Assembly: GCA_023399055.1 (NCBI GenBank)
Contig: JAEWQV010000010.1
Coordinates: forward strand, 916,112-980,111
DNA length: 64,000 nucleotides
Origin: Bacillota bacterium
GTDB lineage: Bacteria; Bacillota; Clostridia; Lachnospirales; Lachnospiraceae
Direction: 5' to 3'
Shown: positions 33,999-43,175 of the stretch, piece by piece
How the letters are laid out: every line of letters begins with the position of its first letter
Numbering within the stretch: the first letter of the stretch is position 1
Made by a program: the position numbers and the translations under genes
Notes under the pieces: generated by a model
Databases searched by the model: none
Told to the model about the DNA's origin: nothing
The model's input: only the letters and a program-made list of their open reading frames with translations

Positions 33999-34847
33999 CT
34001 AAACAGCGACTGGTATATTCTCAACCTTCGGGCCATACTTGTAGTTATTAAGCGCAAAGTCCTCCACGGTAAATTGGTAGAAATCCTTAATTTCCGGATT
34101 CATCCAAAAGGTAGGGGCATCATAGGTGGGTCGCTCAATTAACTCTTTTATAATCGGTATATGCCTGTCATAAATATGTGCATCTGCAATAACATGCACC
34201 AACTCTCCAACCTCTAAATCACAAACCTGTGCAAACATATGCACTAGCACTGCATATTGGCATACATTCATTGTATTCGCTGCTAAGATATCATTCGAAC
34301 GTTGATTTAGTATTGCATTTAATACCAGCTTACTGCTATCCGGTCGTTTTGTTACATTGAAAGTCATGCTATAGGCACAGGGATATAAATTCATTTCGCT
34401 CAAGTCTTCATGTACATAAATATTAGTCATAATTCTTCGGCTGTAAGGATTGTTCTTTAGATCAAAGATAACACGATCCACCTGATCCATTTCACCTTCC
34501 TTATATTTATGTTTTACGCCGAGCTGATACCCATATGCTTTTCCAATGGAGCCGTTCTCGTCTGCCCAAGAATCCCAGATATGACTGTTAAGTTCGTTTA
34601 CATTATTTGATTTCTTTTGCCATATCCACAGAATCTCATCTATACAAGTTTTAAAAGCTGTCCTTCTTAAAGTCAGTGCCGGAAATTCCTTTGATAAGTC
34701 ATAACGATTTACTACACCAAACTTCTTAATGGTATAGGCAGAGGTTCCATCCTCCCATTTCGGTCTGACCTTCTCCCCTTCTGTGCTGAACCCATTCTCT
34801 AAAATGTCTTTGCACATGTCAATGAAAATTCGATCTGCTGCACTCAT
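33999..34847 (-). CDS. thyA: Thymidylate synthase
   Basis: ThyA methylates dUMP to dTMP with methylene-THF. The 282-residue protein has the catalytic Cys in NLYPCAYSMTF (about 157), LNQRSNDILAANTMNV and the dUMP-binding HIYDRHI block. It differs somewhat in spacing from the E. coli enzyme but matches Lachnospiraceae ThyA. The ATG at 34847 has AAAGGAG upstream. It pairs with folA and uses dUMP from the dcd/dCMP deaminase pair. Confidence 0.95.
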   Translation of the reverse strand: MSAADRIFIDMCKDILENGFSTEGEKVRPKWEDGTSAYTIKKFGVVNRYDLSKEFPALTLRRTAFKTCIDEILWIWQKKSNNVNELNSHIWDSWADENGSIGKAYGYQLGVKHKYKEGEMDQVDRVIFDLKNNPYSRRIMTNIYVHEDLSEMNLYPCAYSMTFNVTKRPDSSKLVLNAILNQRSNDILAANTMNVCQYAVLVHMFAQVCDLEVGELVHVIADAHIYDRHIPIIKELIERPTYDAPTFWMNPEIKDFYQFTVEDFALNNYKYGPKVENIPVAV

Positions 34848-34915
34848 GAAATGCTCCTTTCCTAACTCTTCTTAAAACATTTTACCTTACTGCGCTTTTT
34901 AAGGCAAGAAAAAAC

Positions 34916-34965
34916 ATTCGTATCAGCCAGTCATTGTTTGGGGGAATCACTGGTCTGATACGAAT
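34916..34965 (-). terminator. nrdD terminator
   Basis: ATTCGTATCAG (34916-34926) pairs perfectly with CTGATACGAAT (34955-34965), with AGT/ACT and ATT/AAT pairs inside. Read minus it is followed by GTTTTTTCTT. It separates nrdD from thyA. Confidence 0.88.
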
Positions 34966-35001
34966 ATCTATGTCAGTTAACTTGTAAGCTTAATTATTTA
35001 A

Positions 35002-37374
35002 TTATAACTTTATCATCTGTTCCTGGGCAAAGAGTTTTATATTAGAGGCATTCACATGCTTCTTAATCAATCCATCTCGAATCTCAACCAGCGTAGGAGC
35101 TTGCATTATACTGAAGCTACGTGCTAAATCTGAATTCTCTTCTGCATCAACAATAGCATACGTGATACCACTAAGCGCTTCTTTCGCTATATGACAGTTT
35201 GGACAGGTCTTGGTAGTAAAGAGATATAAGCCGTCTTGTATGTCACCTTCCTCTTTTGCTGCAGCTATCTGTGCTCTACTTTCTGCACTATCCGTAGCAC
35301 TTATATTTTCAGTGTCATAAAGCCTACGATTTTCATATTCCTGTGCTTTCCCAGGATTCCAGTTCTGCACCGGTCTATAATAACCAGTAATTCTGCTGTA
35401 AACCTCAGCAACCTCGCCACAGTGAGGGCAATTAAACTGCTCCCCTACTAAATAGCCATGAGTCTTGCATACAGAGTAGGTAGGTGACATGGTATAATAA
35501 GGTAATTTATAATTGCTTGCGATAGCTCTTACCAGCTTAGCAGCCGCCTGCCAATCCGGAAGCTTTTCTCCCAGGAAGGCGTGGAATACAGTTCCAGAAG
35601 TATAGAGCGTCTGTAACTCATCTTGAATATCCAATGCTTCAAATACATCTTCTGTATAACCAACCGGCAAATGCGAGCTATTGGTGTAGTAAGGGGTATC
35701 TCCATCCTTACCAGCAGTTTTAATATCCGGCCAACGCTTACGGTCAAACTTCGCCAGACGATAGGTTGTTGATTCTGCAGGCGTAGCTTCTAGATTATAT
35801 AAATCTCCATATTGCTCCTGATAATCGGATAAACGTTCTCTCATATAGTTTAAAGTCTTAATCGCAAACTCTTTCGTCTTCTTATGAGTCATATCTTCTC
35901 CAAGCCAGTTTGCATTCAACCCAACTTCGTTCATACCAATTAATCCGATGGTTGAGAAATGACTATCAAAGGAACCTAGATAACGCTTGGTATATGGATA
36001 TAATCCCTCCTGTAAAAGCTTGCTGATAACTCCTCTTTTCACTCTTAAGGAACGGGTCGAAATCTCTAACATACGGTCAAGACGCTGGAAAAAGTCCTTT
36101 TCATCCGCTGCCAGGTATGCAATACGAGGCATATTAATTGTAACAACGCCAATGGAACCTGTACTCTCTCCTGAACCAAAGAAGCCACCTGTCTTTTTGC
36201 GCAATTCTCTTAGGTCAAGTCTTAGCCTGCAGCACATAGAGCGAACATCACTGGGCTCCATATCGCTGTTAATATAATTGGAGAAATAAGGTGTACCATA
36301 TTTTGCAGTCATCTCAAATAAAAGACGATTGTTCTCAGTATCTGACCAATCAAAATCACTTGTAATGGAGTAGGTAGGGATCGGGTATTGGAAGCCTCTT
36401 CCGTTCGCATCGCCCTCAATCATAATCTCAATGAAGGCTTTGTTCACCATGTCCATTTCTTTCTTACAATCCTTGTATTTAAAATCAACTTCCTTGCCAC
36501 CAATGATACAGGGTAATTCTGCCAAATCGCTTGGAACTGTCCAGTCCAAAGTAATATTAGAGAACGGAGCCTGTGTTCCCCAACGGCTGGGTGTATTAAC
36601 ACCGTAGACAAAAGACTGAATGCACTGTTTTACTTCTTTATAACTTAAATTGTCAGCCTTAACAAACGGTGCTAAATAAGTATCAAAAGAGGAGAACGCC
36701 TGAGCACCCGCCCATTCATTCTGCATAATTCCCAAGAAATTCACCATTTGATTACATAGGGTAGATAAATGACTAGCTGGTGAAGAGGTAATCTTACCAG
36801 GTATTCCACCAAGTCCTTCTTTAATCAACTGCTTCAGCGACCACCCTGCACAATAACCTGTTAACATGGATAAATCATGTAAATGAATATCCGCATTACG
36901 GTGAGCCGCAGCAATCTCTTCATCATAGACTTCGGAAAGCCAATAGTTAGCGGTAATGGCACCTGAATTATGTAAAATCAGTCCACCTACAGAATAGGTA
37001 ACTGTTGAATTCTCTTTTACTCTCCAATCCTCTTCGTTAACATAGCTGTTAACTATCTCTTTGTAGTCAAGAATTGTTGATTTCATATTACGAATTTTTT
37101 CTCTATTTTTACGATAAAGAATGTACGCTTTTGCAACCTCTGTATATCCGGTTTGCTCCAATACTTTCTCCACGCTGTCTTGTACATCTTCAACATGAAT
37201 TGTTTCATCTTTAATCTTTGTTTGGAAATCTGATGTTACTCGAAGTGCTAATAAACTGATAATCTCGTCGGTGTAAAATTTTTCTGTCGCCTTAAATGCC
37301 TTTGTAATAGCTTCACTAATCTTCCCCAGGTTGAATTCTGCTATCTGTCCATCTCTTTTTATTACATTAATCAT
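35002..37374 (-). CDS. nrdD: Anaerobic ribonucleoside-triphosphate reductase with fused redoxin domain
   Basis: Class III RNR makes dNTPs from NTPs with a glycyl radical under anaerobiosis. Residues 1-95 are an ATP-cone. The catalytic barrel follows, then a zinc site CKTHG...CPHC (about 636-652) and the glycyl-radical loop RITGYYRP (Gly about 664). Residues about 715-790 form an extra thioredoxin/glutaredoxin-like domain, GLYLFTTKTCPNC (Cys 724 and 727), with a QAPTLVEI cis-Pro loop. At 790 residues it is longer than usual. Such a fusion suits thioredoxin-type rather than formate-type reduction. No nrdG activase gene lies beside it. NrdR-like boxes precede it. Confidence 0.95.
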   Translation of the reverse strand: MINVIKRDGQIAEFNLGKISEAITKAFKATEKFYTDEIISLLALRVTSDFQTKIKDETIHVEDVQDSVEKVLEQTGYTEVAKAYILYRKNREKIRNMKSTILDYKEIVNSYVNEEDWRVKENSTVTYSVGGLILHNSGAITANYWLSEVYDEEIAAAHRNADIHLHDLSMLTGYCAGWSLKQLIKEGLGGIPGKITSSPASHLSTLCNQMVNFLGIMQNEWAGAQAFSSFDTYLAPFVKADNLSYKEVKQCIQSFVYGVNTPSRWGTQAPFSNITLDWTVPSDLAELPCIIGGKEVDFKYKDCKKEMDMVNKAFIEIMIEGDANGRGFQYPIPTYSITSDFDWSDTENNRLLFEMTAKYGTPYFSNYINSDMEPSDVRSMCCRLRLDLRELRKKTGGFFGSGESTGSIGVVTINMPRIAYLAADEKDFFQRLDRMLEISTRSLRVKRGVISKLLQEGLYPYTKRYLGSFDSHFSTIGLIGMNEVGLNANWLGEDMTHKKTKEFAIKTLNYMRERLSDYQEQYGDLYNLEATPAESTTYRLAKFDRKRWPDIKTAGKDGDTPYYTNSSHLPVGYTEDVFEALDIQDELQTLYTSGTVFHAFLGEKLPDWQAAAKLVRAIASNYKLPYYTMSPTYSVCKTHGYLVGEQFNCPHCGEVAEVYSRITGYYRPVQNWNPGKAQEYENRRLYDTENISATDSAESRAQIAAAKEEGDIQDGLYLFTTKTCPNCHIAKEALSGITYAIVDAEENSDLARSFSIMQAPTLVEIRDGLIKKHVNASNIKLFAQEQMIKL

Positions 37375-37433
37375 ATGTAACTGGCTCCTTCCCCTTTTTT
37401 TACTTAAGAAATATCAAGAACTTCAATGCTTTA

Positions 37434-37462
37434 ATATTACCAGATATCGCCATGTTCGTCAA
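37434..37462 (-). promoter_or_regulatory. nrdD promoter
   Basis: Read minus, TTGACG (37462-37457) and TAATAT (37439-37434) are 17 bases apart, about 55 bases before the nrdD start. Confidence 0.65.
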
Positions 37463-37470
37463 CATAAAAA

Positions 37471-37517
37471 ATACCAGATATATGTTTATTTTTCACCACA
37501 AACACAATATCTAGTAT
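37471..37517 (-). promoter_or_regulatory. Tandem NrdR-like operator boxes
   Basis: ACACAATATCTAGTAT (37502-37517) matches the palindromic NrdR consensus acaCwAtATaTwGtgt at 14 of 16 bases. A weaker copy, ATACCAGATATATGTT, lies at 37471-37486, exactly 31 bases away, the three-turn spacing typical of NrdR pairs. Both lie just upstream of the nrdD -35. The remainder of 37518-37695 shows no gene. Confidence 0.65.
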
Positions 37518-37695
37518 TTAATATAGTATCAATTACCTATTATTTTTTTCGAAATAATACCGATAAATTTATAATAGTTCAGCAATATTTTTAATATAAT
37601 ATCAAATGAATTTGTACCAAAAACTTGTAAGGCCTTCTGCCTAAGCAAACTACAGTGAACCATAGTCAAGCTTATGTCTGAACTGTTATTTCTTA

Positions 37696-38940
37696 TTACA
37701 ATCCTTGGTAAACGTCCTTGGGTACATATGCCTTTACAAAAATACCATCCTGAACATATTCCTCTTCTAATAACTGTCCATATTTTCGTATCAGCTGTAT
37801 TTTACCTGCATCCTGATAGGAGAATAATTTTTCGATTAGAACTTTCTGCTCGTTTAATATCTTTTCTATCTGCTCTAATAACTTATTAACGTCTGCTCCT
37901 GTCTTGGCTGATATTTTAACAGTATAATCTGCCTTGTGATCCTTAATAATCTGAGAGGCTTCTAATTTATCCTGTTTATTAAAAGCAGTTATGATTACCT
38001 TGTCCTGAATTCCCAGTTTGTTAAGAGTTTCATAGACAATGTGCATCTGTCGGTCTACATCGGGATTGGAGCTATCCACCACATGCAAGATAATATCCGA
38101 ATATTTTGCTTCCTCAAGAGTACTACGAAACGCTTCTATTAAATGATGCGGAAGTTTACGAACAAATCCGACGGTATCTGTAAAAAGTACCTGCTGACCA
38201 TTCTCAAATTCATAAGTTCTAGTAGTTGGGTCAAGAGTAGCGAAAAGTTTATCTTCCTCCAGCACTCCTGCATGTGTTAAATGGTTAAGTAACGTAGATT
38301 TACCAGCATTGGTATAACCAACAATCGCAATAACAGGAACTCTGTTCTTGCTTCTTAAACTTCTAGAGGTTTCTCTGTTTTGTTTTATTTCCTCCAACTC
38401 ATGTTTCAGCTGTGAAATTCGATCATTGATTAATCGACGATCCATCTCAAGCTTTTTCTCTCCGGGTCCCTTCGTACCGATTCCACCGCCCAGTCTTGAA
38501 AGAGAATTTCGTAGACCAATTAAACGGCTGGATCGATATTTCAATTGCGCTAGCTCTACTTGAATTTTACCTTCTCTGGTGGAAGCTCGATTGGCAAATA
38601 TATCGAGTATAATTACCGTACGATCTAAAACCTTCATCTGAAGTGCATTTTCAAGATTTCTAAGCTGCGCTGGTGACAACTCATCATCACAAACGATACC
38701 TGTGGCATTCATTTCCACTGCCAATGCCTTTACTTCATCTATTTTACCTTTTCCAATATAGGTGCCTGGATGAACTCTTTCACGATTTTGAATAATCTTT
38801 CCTACCGTAACAGCACCAGCTGTCGCTGCAAGCTCTTCCAGTTCGTCTAGGGACTCAACGGTATCATCACTGTCTGCGGAGGCAACTCCCACTAAGACAA
38901 ACCTCTCAATCTCATCCTTAATATCATACATTTGCGCCAT
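37696..38940 (-). CDS. hflX: Ribosome-associated GTPase HflX
   Basis: HflX splits stalled ribosomes under stress. The 414-residue protein has the N-terminal HflX domain ending GGGIGTKGPGE and a GTPase domain with GYTNAGKST, DTVGFVRKLP and FNKQDKL (NKxD G4). The ATG at 38940 has GGAGG 5 bases upstream, better than the in-frame ATG at 38952, which overlaps that ribosome site. It follows the TPR lipoprotein gene by 57 bases. Confidence 0.95.
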   Translation of the reverse strand: MAQMYDIKDEIERFVLVGVASADSDDTVESLDELEELAATAGAVTVGKIIQNRERVHPGTYIGKGKIDEVKALAVEMNATGIVCDDELSPAQLRNLENALQMKVLDRTVIILDIFANRASTREGKIQVELAQLKYRSSRLIGLRNSLSRLGGGIGTKGPGEKKLEMDRRLINDRISQLKHELEEIKQNRETSRSLRSKNRVPVIAIVGYTNAGKSTLLNHLTHAGVLEEDKLFATLDPTTRTYEFENGQQVLFTDTVGFVRKLPHHLIEAFRSTLEEAKYSDIILHVVDSSNPDVDRQMHIVYETLNKLGIQDKVIITAFNKQDKLEASQIIKDHKADYTVKISAKTGADVNKLLEQIEKILNEQKVLIEKLFSYQDAGKIQLIRKYGQLLEEEYVQDGIFVKAYVPKDVYQGL

Positions 38941-38997
38941 ATGTGCCTCCATTCTGCTGTTAAAACTTTATAGCTTTAATTATTATGCCAACCTTTA

Positions 38998-40173
38998 CTA
39001 ATCCGCTGCGGTTATTAGTCTACTGTCAATAAATAATGCCTCCCTAATAGCTTCCTTATCACCGGGGTAGTTTACTTGATATTTCGCTAATCTAATATCT
39101 GCTTCCTCGAACTTACCAAGGTTCTCGTAGGCTACAATTTCATTTCTTTGAAGTACCTGTATTGTTGGAGCTTCCTTAAGAGCAAGTCCTTTTTCTATAA
39201 ATTCAAGCGCTTCTACAGCATTATTCTGCTTTAGTTTGCAGATTGCCATCTGATTATATACTTTTGCCGTAACAAGTTCTCCACTTTTTAAGTATAAATC
39301 ATAATAATAGATTGCTTTTGTGTAATCCTTTTCAAGTCGATAGCTTTCACCAATATAATAATATGCCTCTAAAAATCCATTACCATACGCTTCTTCTAAC
39401 TCTGTACGAGCATCCTTATAATTTCCTTGAAGAAAATGAAATTTAGCAACATTATAGTTATCCTCTGTTGTAGCCGCTGTAATTTCCAGAGCTTCAGATA
39501 TTGCTTCTAATGCTCCTTTTTCATCACCATAATCGGCTAATAGGTAGTATTTTCCGAAGTGATATTCATAATTCTTTGAATCTAAAGAAATTGCTTTATT
39601 ATAATCCTCTAGGCTTTTATTATCTTCTTTCAACTGCTTATAACAGCTTGCCCTTTTTGCATATGCCTGTGCAGGTTTTTTCTTATTCTCAATAATTGTT
39701 GTATAGGCAGCTACTGCTTCCTCATATCGCCCAACTCCATACATGGCATCAGCCATATAGTACAAGATATCCATGTCTAAACTATCTAGCTCTTTTATCT
39801 CCAGTGCTTTGTTGAACTCTTCAATTGCCATTTCATCCTGTTGCATTAAAAAATAAGCAATACCTCTCGCTCTAAAAACTTTTTTATTGTTTTCCCGAAC
39901 AATCAGCATATCTTTTTCCGAATAAGCTTGATCTAGCTGTATAAGAGCTTCCTCGTACTTCTCTTGTGCAATGAGTGCCAAACTATAATCAATTTGGTAG
40001 TCTGCCCGATTTGGATTCTGTTCAATTGCAGATGCAAAGCTTTCTATTGCCTTAACCAGGTCTCCCTTCTCAAAGCTTTTCTTTCCATCCTTATAATAAC
40101 TGTCTGCCGAGCTACAGCCAGCCATCATGACTATGATAATTAGTATTCCTATAGAAAGAAGTCTTTTCTTCAT
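38998..40173 (-). CDS. TPR-repeat lipoprotein
   Basis: This 391-residue protein begins MKKRLLSIGILIIIVMMAGC, a lipoprotein signal, followed by about eight or nine tetratricopeptide repeats to the end. Clear repeat units include YYKDGKKSFEKGDLVKAIES and YAKRASCYKQLKEDNKSLED. TPR lipoproteins act as protein-protein scaffolds on the outer membrane face. The ATG at 40173 is spaced 8 bases from GGAGG; an ATG at 40179 is too close to it. The role is unknown. It is probably co-transcribed with hflX. Confidence 0.85.
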   Translation of the reverse strand: MKKRLLSIGILIIIVMMAGCSSADSYYKDGKKSFEKGDLVKAIESFASAIEQNPNRADYQIDYSLALIAQEKYEEALIQLDQAYSEKDMLIVRENNKKVFRARGIAYFLMQQDEMAIEEFNKALEIKELDSLDMDILYYMADAMYGVGRYEEAVAAYTTIIENKKKPAQAYAKRASCYKQLKEDNKSLEDYNKAISLDSKNYEYHFGKYYLLADYGDEKGALEAISEALEITAATTEDNYNVAKFHFLQGNYKDARTELEEAYGNGFLEAYYYIGESYRLEKDYTKAIYYYDLYLKSGELVTAKVYNQMAICKLKQNNAVEALEFIEKGLALKEAPTIQVLQRNEIVAYENLGKFEEADIRLAKYQVNYPGDKEAIREALFIDSRLITAAD

Positions 40174-40252
40174 CTCCATTTCCTCCGTGGTAAAACCATA
40201 TCAATCCGCAATATCTTGTATTCCTGTATAATTATACTACATAATCCATGAT

Positions 40253-40300
40253 TTTACAACAGTTCAGCCCTGCAAATTTATGATACAAATTCACGATATA
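40253..40300. repeat. Family-2 repeat, partial copy
   Basis: ACAACAGTTCAGCCCTGCAAATTTATGATACAAA parallels ACAGTTTAGCCCTGCAAGTTTATAATACAAT at 16130. Only the left part is present. Confidence 0.5.
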
Positions 40301-40315
40301 ATGCAAAGATAAAAG

Positions 40316-40372
40316 TTAATAGTTCAGAACCAATCAAACTATATAAAAATCAGCTTTGAACGTTTGCTTTCG
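40316..40372. repeat. Family-1 repeat, partial copy
   Basis: The left end GTTAATAGTTCAGAACCAA and the following CAGCTTTGAACGTTTGCTTTC resemble the first 55 bases of the element at 21313. The right end is missing. It directly follows a family-2 fragment, so the two families share this site as they do at 21313-21932. Confidence 0.45.
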
Positions 40373-40400
40373 AATGGATCTTCATACTCTATAAAAAATA

Positions 40401-40429
40401 GGAATCAGCATATGAAGTATGTTGATTCC
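40401..40429 (-). terminator. hppA terminator
   Basis: GGAATCAGCAT (40401-40411) pairs with ATGTTGATTCC (40419-40429) with one wobble. Read minus it is followed by TATTTTTTATAG. It is about 55 bases beyond the hppA stop. Confidence 0.8.
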
Positions 40430-40485
40430 CATTCCTTTAAATTATCTTGTGTAAACACTATTACAATTATAATCAATTAATATAA

Positions 40486-42612
40486 TCAACCAAAAATAGA
40501 GAAAGACAGGAAGATTGTTGCTGTTAAAGAAGCAACCAAGGTAACCACGGTGATCTGTGTATTGATGGAGGGACCAGCGGTATCCTTAAATGGATCACCT
40601 ACGGTATCTCCAACAACACCCGCCTTATGTGCTTCCGAGTTCTTTCCGCCATTATGACCTGCTTCAATGTATTTTTTGGTATTATCCCAAAGTCCACCTG
40701 AATTGGACATGAATAGTGCAAATAGTAACCCGCTTACGATATTGCCAGTGATAAAACCACCAATTGCTTGAACACCTCCAACAAATCCAACCACCAATGT
40801 GGTTACAATAACGATAACACCAGCAGGTATTAGTTCTGCAATAGCACCCTTTGTTGCGATTTCAATACATTTATCGTACTCTGGGACAACACCTTCTTTA
40901 CCTTCCTTCAGTCCAGGGATTTCCTTGAACTGACGGTGTATCTCTGCAACCATTCTCTGTGCATTCCTGTCTACACCAAGCATTAACATTGCCGAGAACA
41001 AAGCTGGAATTGCTGCACCAATCAATAAGCCGAAGAACACTACCGGATTAATAATATCAAAACCTGTGATATGCTCAATTGTTGTCTCACCTTTAGCGAT
41101 TAATTCATCGATACCTGTATTAACCTCACTCATAAAGGCACCGAGAAGCGCGATTACAGTCAAGCCAGCTGCACCAATCGCAAAACCCTTTGTTACTGCC
41201 TTTACTGTATTACCTGCACTATCCAGAGTATCTGTTATTTCAAGAGCTTTGTCTCCCAGGTTACCCATTTCCACCAGACCACGAGCGTTGTCAACGATTG
41301 GACCATAAGCATCATTACTAATAATCATACCTACGATGGAGAGCATACCAACTGCAGCCATAGAAATACCAAACATGCCATAGGTCATAGGTCCATTTGC
41401 ACCAAGGTTATCTCCTAGTGGTTTGCAAATATTATAAGCAGCGAGTGCCGAGATACCAATTCCGACCATGGACGGAAGCGCGCTCATAAGACCATAGGAA
41501 ATTCCCGATAATATTGTAAAGGCTGGTCCGGACTCACAAGCCTTTGCTACTGCTCGTACTGGAGGTTTATTGTCATTGGTAAAGTAGTCGCTAGCCAAAC
41601 CAATGATTACGCCTACAGCAAGACCAATTGCGCTGGCACCCCAAATTCTCCATTCAAAATCAAAAACCCAGGTGGCTGCTGCTGTTAAAATACCAAAAAT
41701 AATGGTTGTAACATATGTATTACTATTTAAGGCTCTGGTTGGATCACCGCCCTCTTTCATCCTTGCAGTTAAAACGCCAATAATAGAAGCAAATAAACCA
41801 ATGGCTGCATAGCAAAATACCATTGCTACATTCATACTTCCACCAAGTGCTTTATCCAGTGCCACTGCCATAACCAAAGCAGCTGCCATGGAAGCAACAT
41901 TGGAATCAAATAAATCTGCACCCATACCTGCCACATCACCAACATTATCGCCAACATTATCTGCAATAACCGCAGGATTTCTTGGATCATCTTCTGGAAT
42001 ACCAAGTTCTACTTTACCACATAAATCCGCACTGATATCCGCGGTCTTTGTAAAGATACCACCACCTGCTTTTGCAAATAATGCCATTGAACTTGCACCA
42101 AAGCTAAAGCCAAGTAAAGCCGTTGTATTATCTGTCAGTAACAAAACCAAGGTTACACCGAGAAGGCTTGATCCTACAACTGCCATTCCCATTACAGCTC
42201 CTCCACGAAAACCTGACATAAAGGAAGGCTTAATTCCCTTTGTGGCTGTCTCTGCAGCCTTTACATTTGCTATTGTTGCTATTGTTATACCTATCTTACC
42301 TGCAATACCAGAGAATACAGTACCGAATATGTAAGATACAGCCATCAAAACATTTTCTAATATATCACCTTTCCAGATTGGTGAAGGTAAAAATATCAGA
42401 ATTACAATTGCTGCTACTGCACAAAACTTGGCTAGAGTTTTGTACTCCTTTGCTAAAAATGTGTTTGCTCCATTACGGATCAAGGTGCTAACCTCTGCGA
42501 TCCTCTGATTTGAGGAGGGCTGTTTTTCCACCCACTTGTATAACCAGAAAGCTGCTGCAAATGCCAGTACTGATATTACAATGGATGCAATTTGAAATGC
42601 TAATAAATCCAA
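40486..42612 (-). CDS. hppA: Membrane-bound ion-pumping pyrophosphatase, K+-independent type
   Basis: This 708-residue membrane enzyme couples PPi hydrolysis to H+ (or Na+) export, with about 16 membrane segments. The active-site blocks are GGGIFTKTADISADL, IPEDDPRNPAVIADNVGDNVGD and GDPFKDTAGPS near the C-terminus. GNTVKAVTKG has Lys (about 471) and Thr (about 474) at the positions that, by family knowledge, mark K+-independent enzymes. The start is uncertain: TTG at 42612 is 8 bases after AAGGAG, whereas the ATG at 42621 abuts that site. An ATG at 42732 lies upstream of the promoter and is excluded. Confidence 0.93.
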   Translation of the reverse strand: MDLLAFQIASIVISVLAFAAAFWLYKWVEKQPSSNQRIAEVSTLIRNGANTFLAKEYKTLAKFCAVAAIVILIFLPSPIWKGDILENVLMAVSYIFGTVFSGIAGKIGITIATIANVKAAETATKGIKPSFMSGFRGGAVMGMAVVGSSLLGVTLVLLLTDNTTALLGFSFGASSMALFAKAGGGIFTKTADISADLCGKVELGIPEDDPRNPAVIADNVGDNVGDVAGMGADLFDSNVASMAAALVMAVALDKALGGSMNVAMVFCYAAIGLFASIIGVLTARMKEGGDPTRALNSNTYVTTIIFGILTAAATWVFDFEWRIWGASAIGLAVGVIIGLASDYFTNDNKPPVRAVAKACESGPAFTILSGISYGLMSALPSMVGIGISALAAYNICKPLGDNLGANGPMTYGMFGISMAAVGMLSIVGMIISNDAYGPIVDNARGLVEMGNLGDKALEITDTLDSAGNTVKAVTKGFAIGAAGLTVIALLGAFMSEVNTGIDELIAKGETTIEHITGFDIINPVVFFGLLIGAAIPALFSAMLMLGVDRNAQRMVAEIHRQFKEIPGLKEGKEGVVPEYDKCIEIATKGAIAELIPAGVIVIVTTLVVGFVGGVQAIGGFITGNIVSGLLFALFMSNSGGLWDNTKKYIEAGHNGGKNSEAHKAGVVGDTVGDPFKDTAGPSINTQITVVTLVASLTATIFLSFSIFG

Positions 42613-42661
42613 AATGCTCATCTCCTTTTCATTTTTTAAGCAAAAAAACGCTTTGGGAAAA

Positions 42662-42690
42662 ATTGTATCACTTTTATATAAATTGTGCAA
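42662..42690 (-). promoter_or_regulatory. hppA promoter
   Basis: Read minus, TTGCAC (42690-42685) and TACAAT (42667-42662) are 17 bases apart, giving a short leader of about 45 bases. The divergent gap to oadB, 42691-43006, is very AT-rich and shows no gene. Confidence 0.65.
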
Positions 42691-43006
42691 TACACATTCT
42701 TTACAATTATTATTTTGGGTAATTATTAACAATTATAATTATGCATATCACTGTATATCGCCATTATATTATAATATTTTAACAACAACTAATACTATTT
42801 ATAATGCATTCTGTCGTTTGGGAATGTATAGTGTTTTAATTTTGCTTTTTTTGCATTATAACTTTAGGTTAATTTACACAAAGTCATATAAAAGTATCAA
42901 AAAATCAAACATAGTTAGGTGCAAACGTAACACCCAAAAAACTAGTTTTACAGATCCCATGATTGTTAAAAAAATATGCTTTTCGACTAAAAAATTTTGA
43001 AATTGA

Positions 43007-43036
43007 TTGACACAACTTATTAAAATAAGCTACAAT
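43007..43036 (+). promoter_or_regulatory. oadB-like operon promoter
   Basis: TTGACA (43007-43012) and TACAAT (43031-43036) are 18 bases apart. The leader to the ATG at 43176 is about 130 bases and AT-rich; no riboswitch was recognised. Confidence 0.65.
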
Positions 43037-43175
43037 AGAACCAATTTCATGTATTTGTCCTTTTAAAATTTTAATGAAATTTTATGTGAATTATCTGCAC
43101 TTTACGGGTAATTTTTATTGATTTTATTTACATAATTTTAAAATAGACATTACCACCCTAAGGAGGACTATTTTT

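Noticed and set aside
37670..37687. A further family-1 repeat end (CTTATGTCTGAACTGTTA)
   Set aside because: Only 14 of 18 bases match and no internal repeat sequence accompanies it, so it was not annotated.
41888..42334. A 148-codon plus-strand frame opposite the membrane pyrophosphatase
   Set aside because: It is the antisense of a strongly conserved gene, with no ribosome site or recognisable protein.
42614..43000. A 128-codon plus-strand frame in the hppA-oadB gap
   Set aside because: It overlaps the hppA start and promoter, has low-complexity AT-driven composition and no ribosome site.
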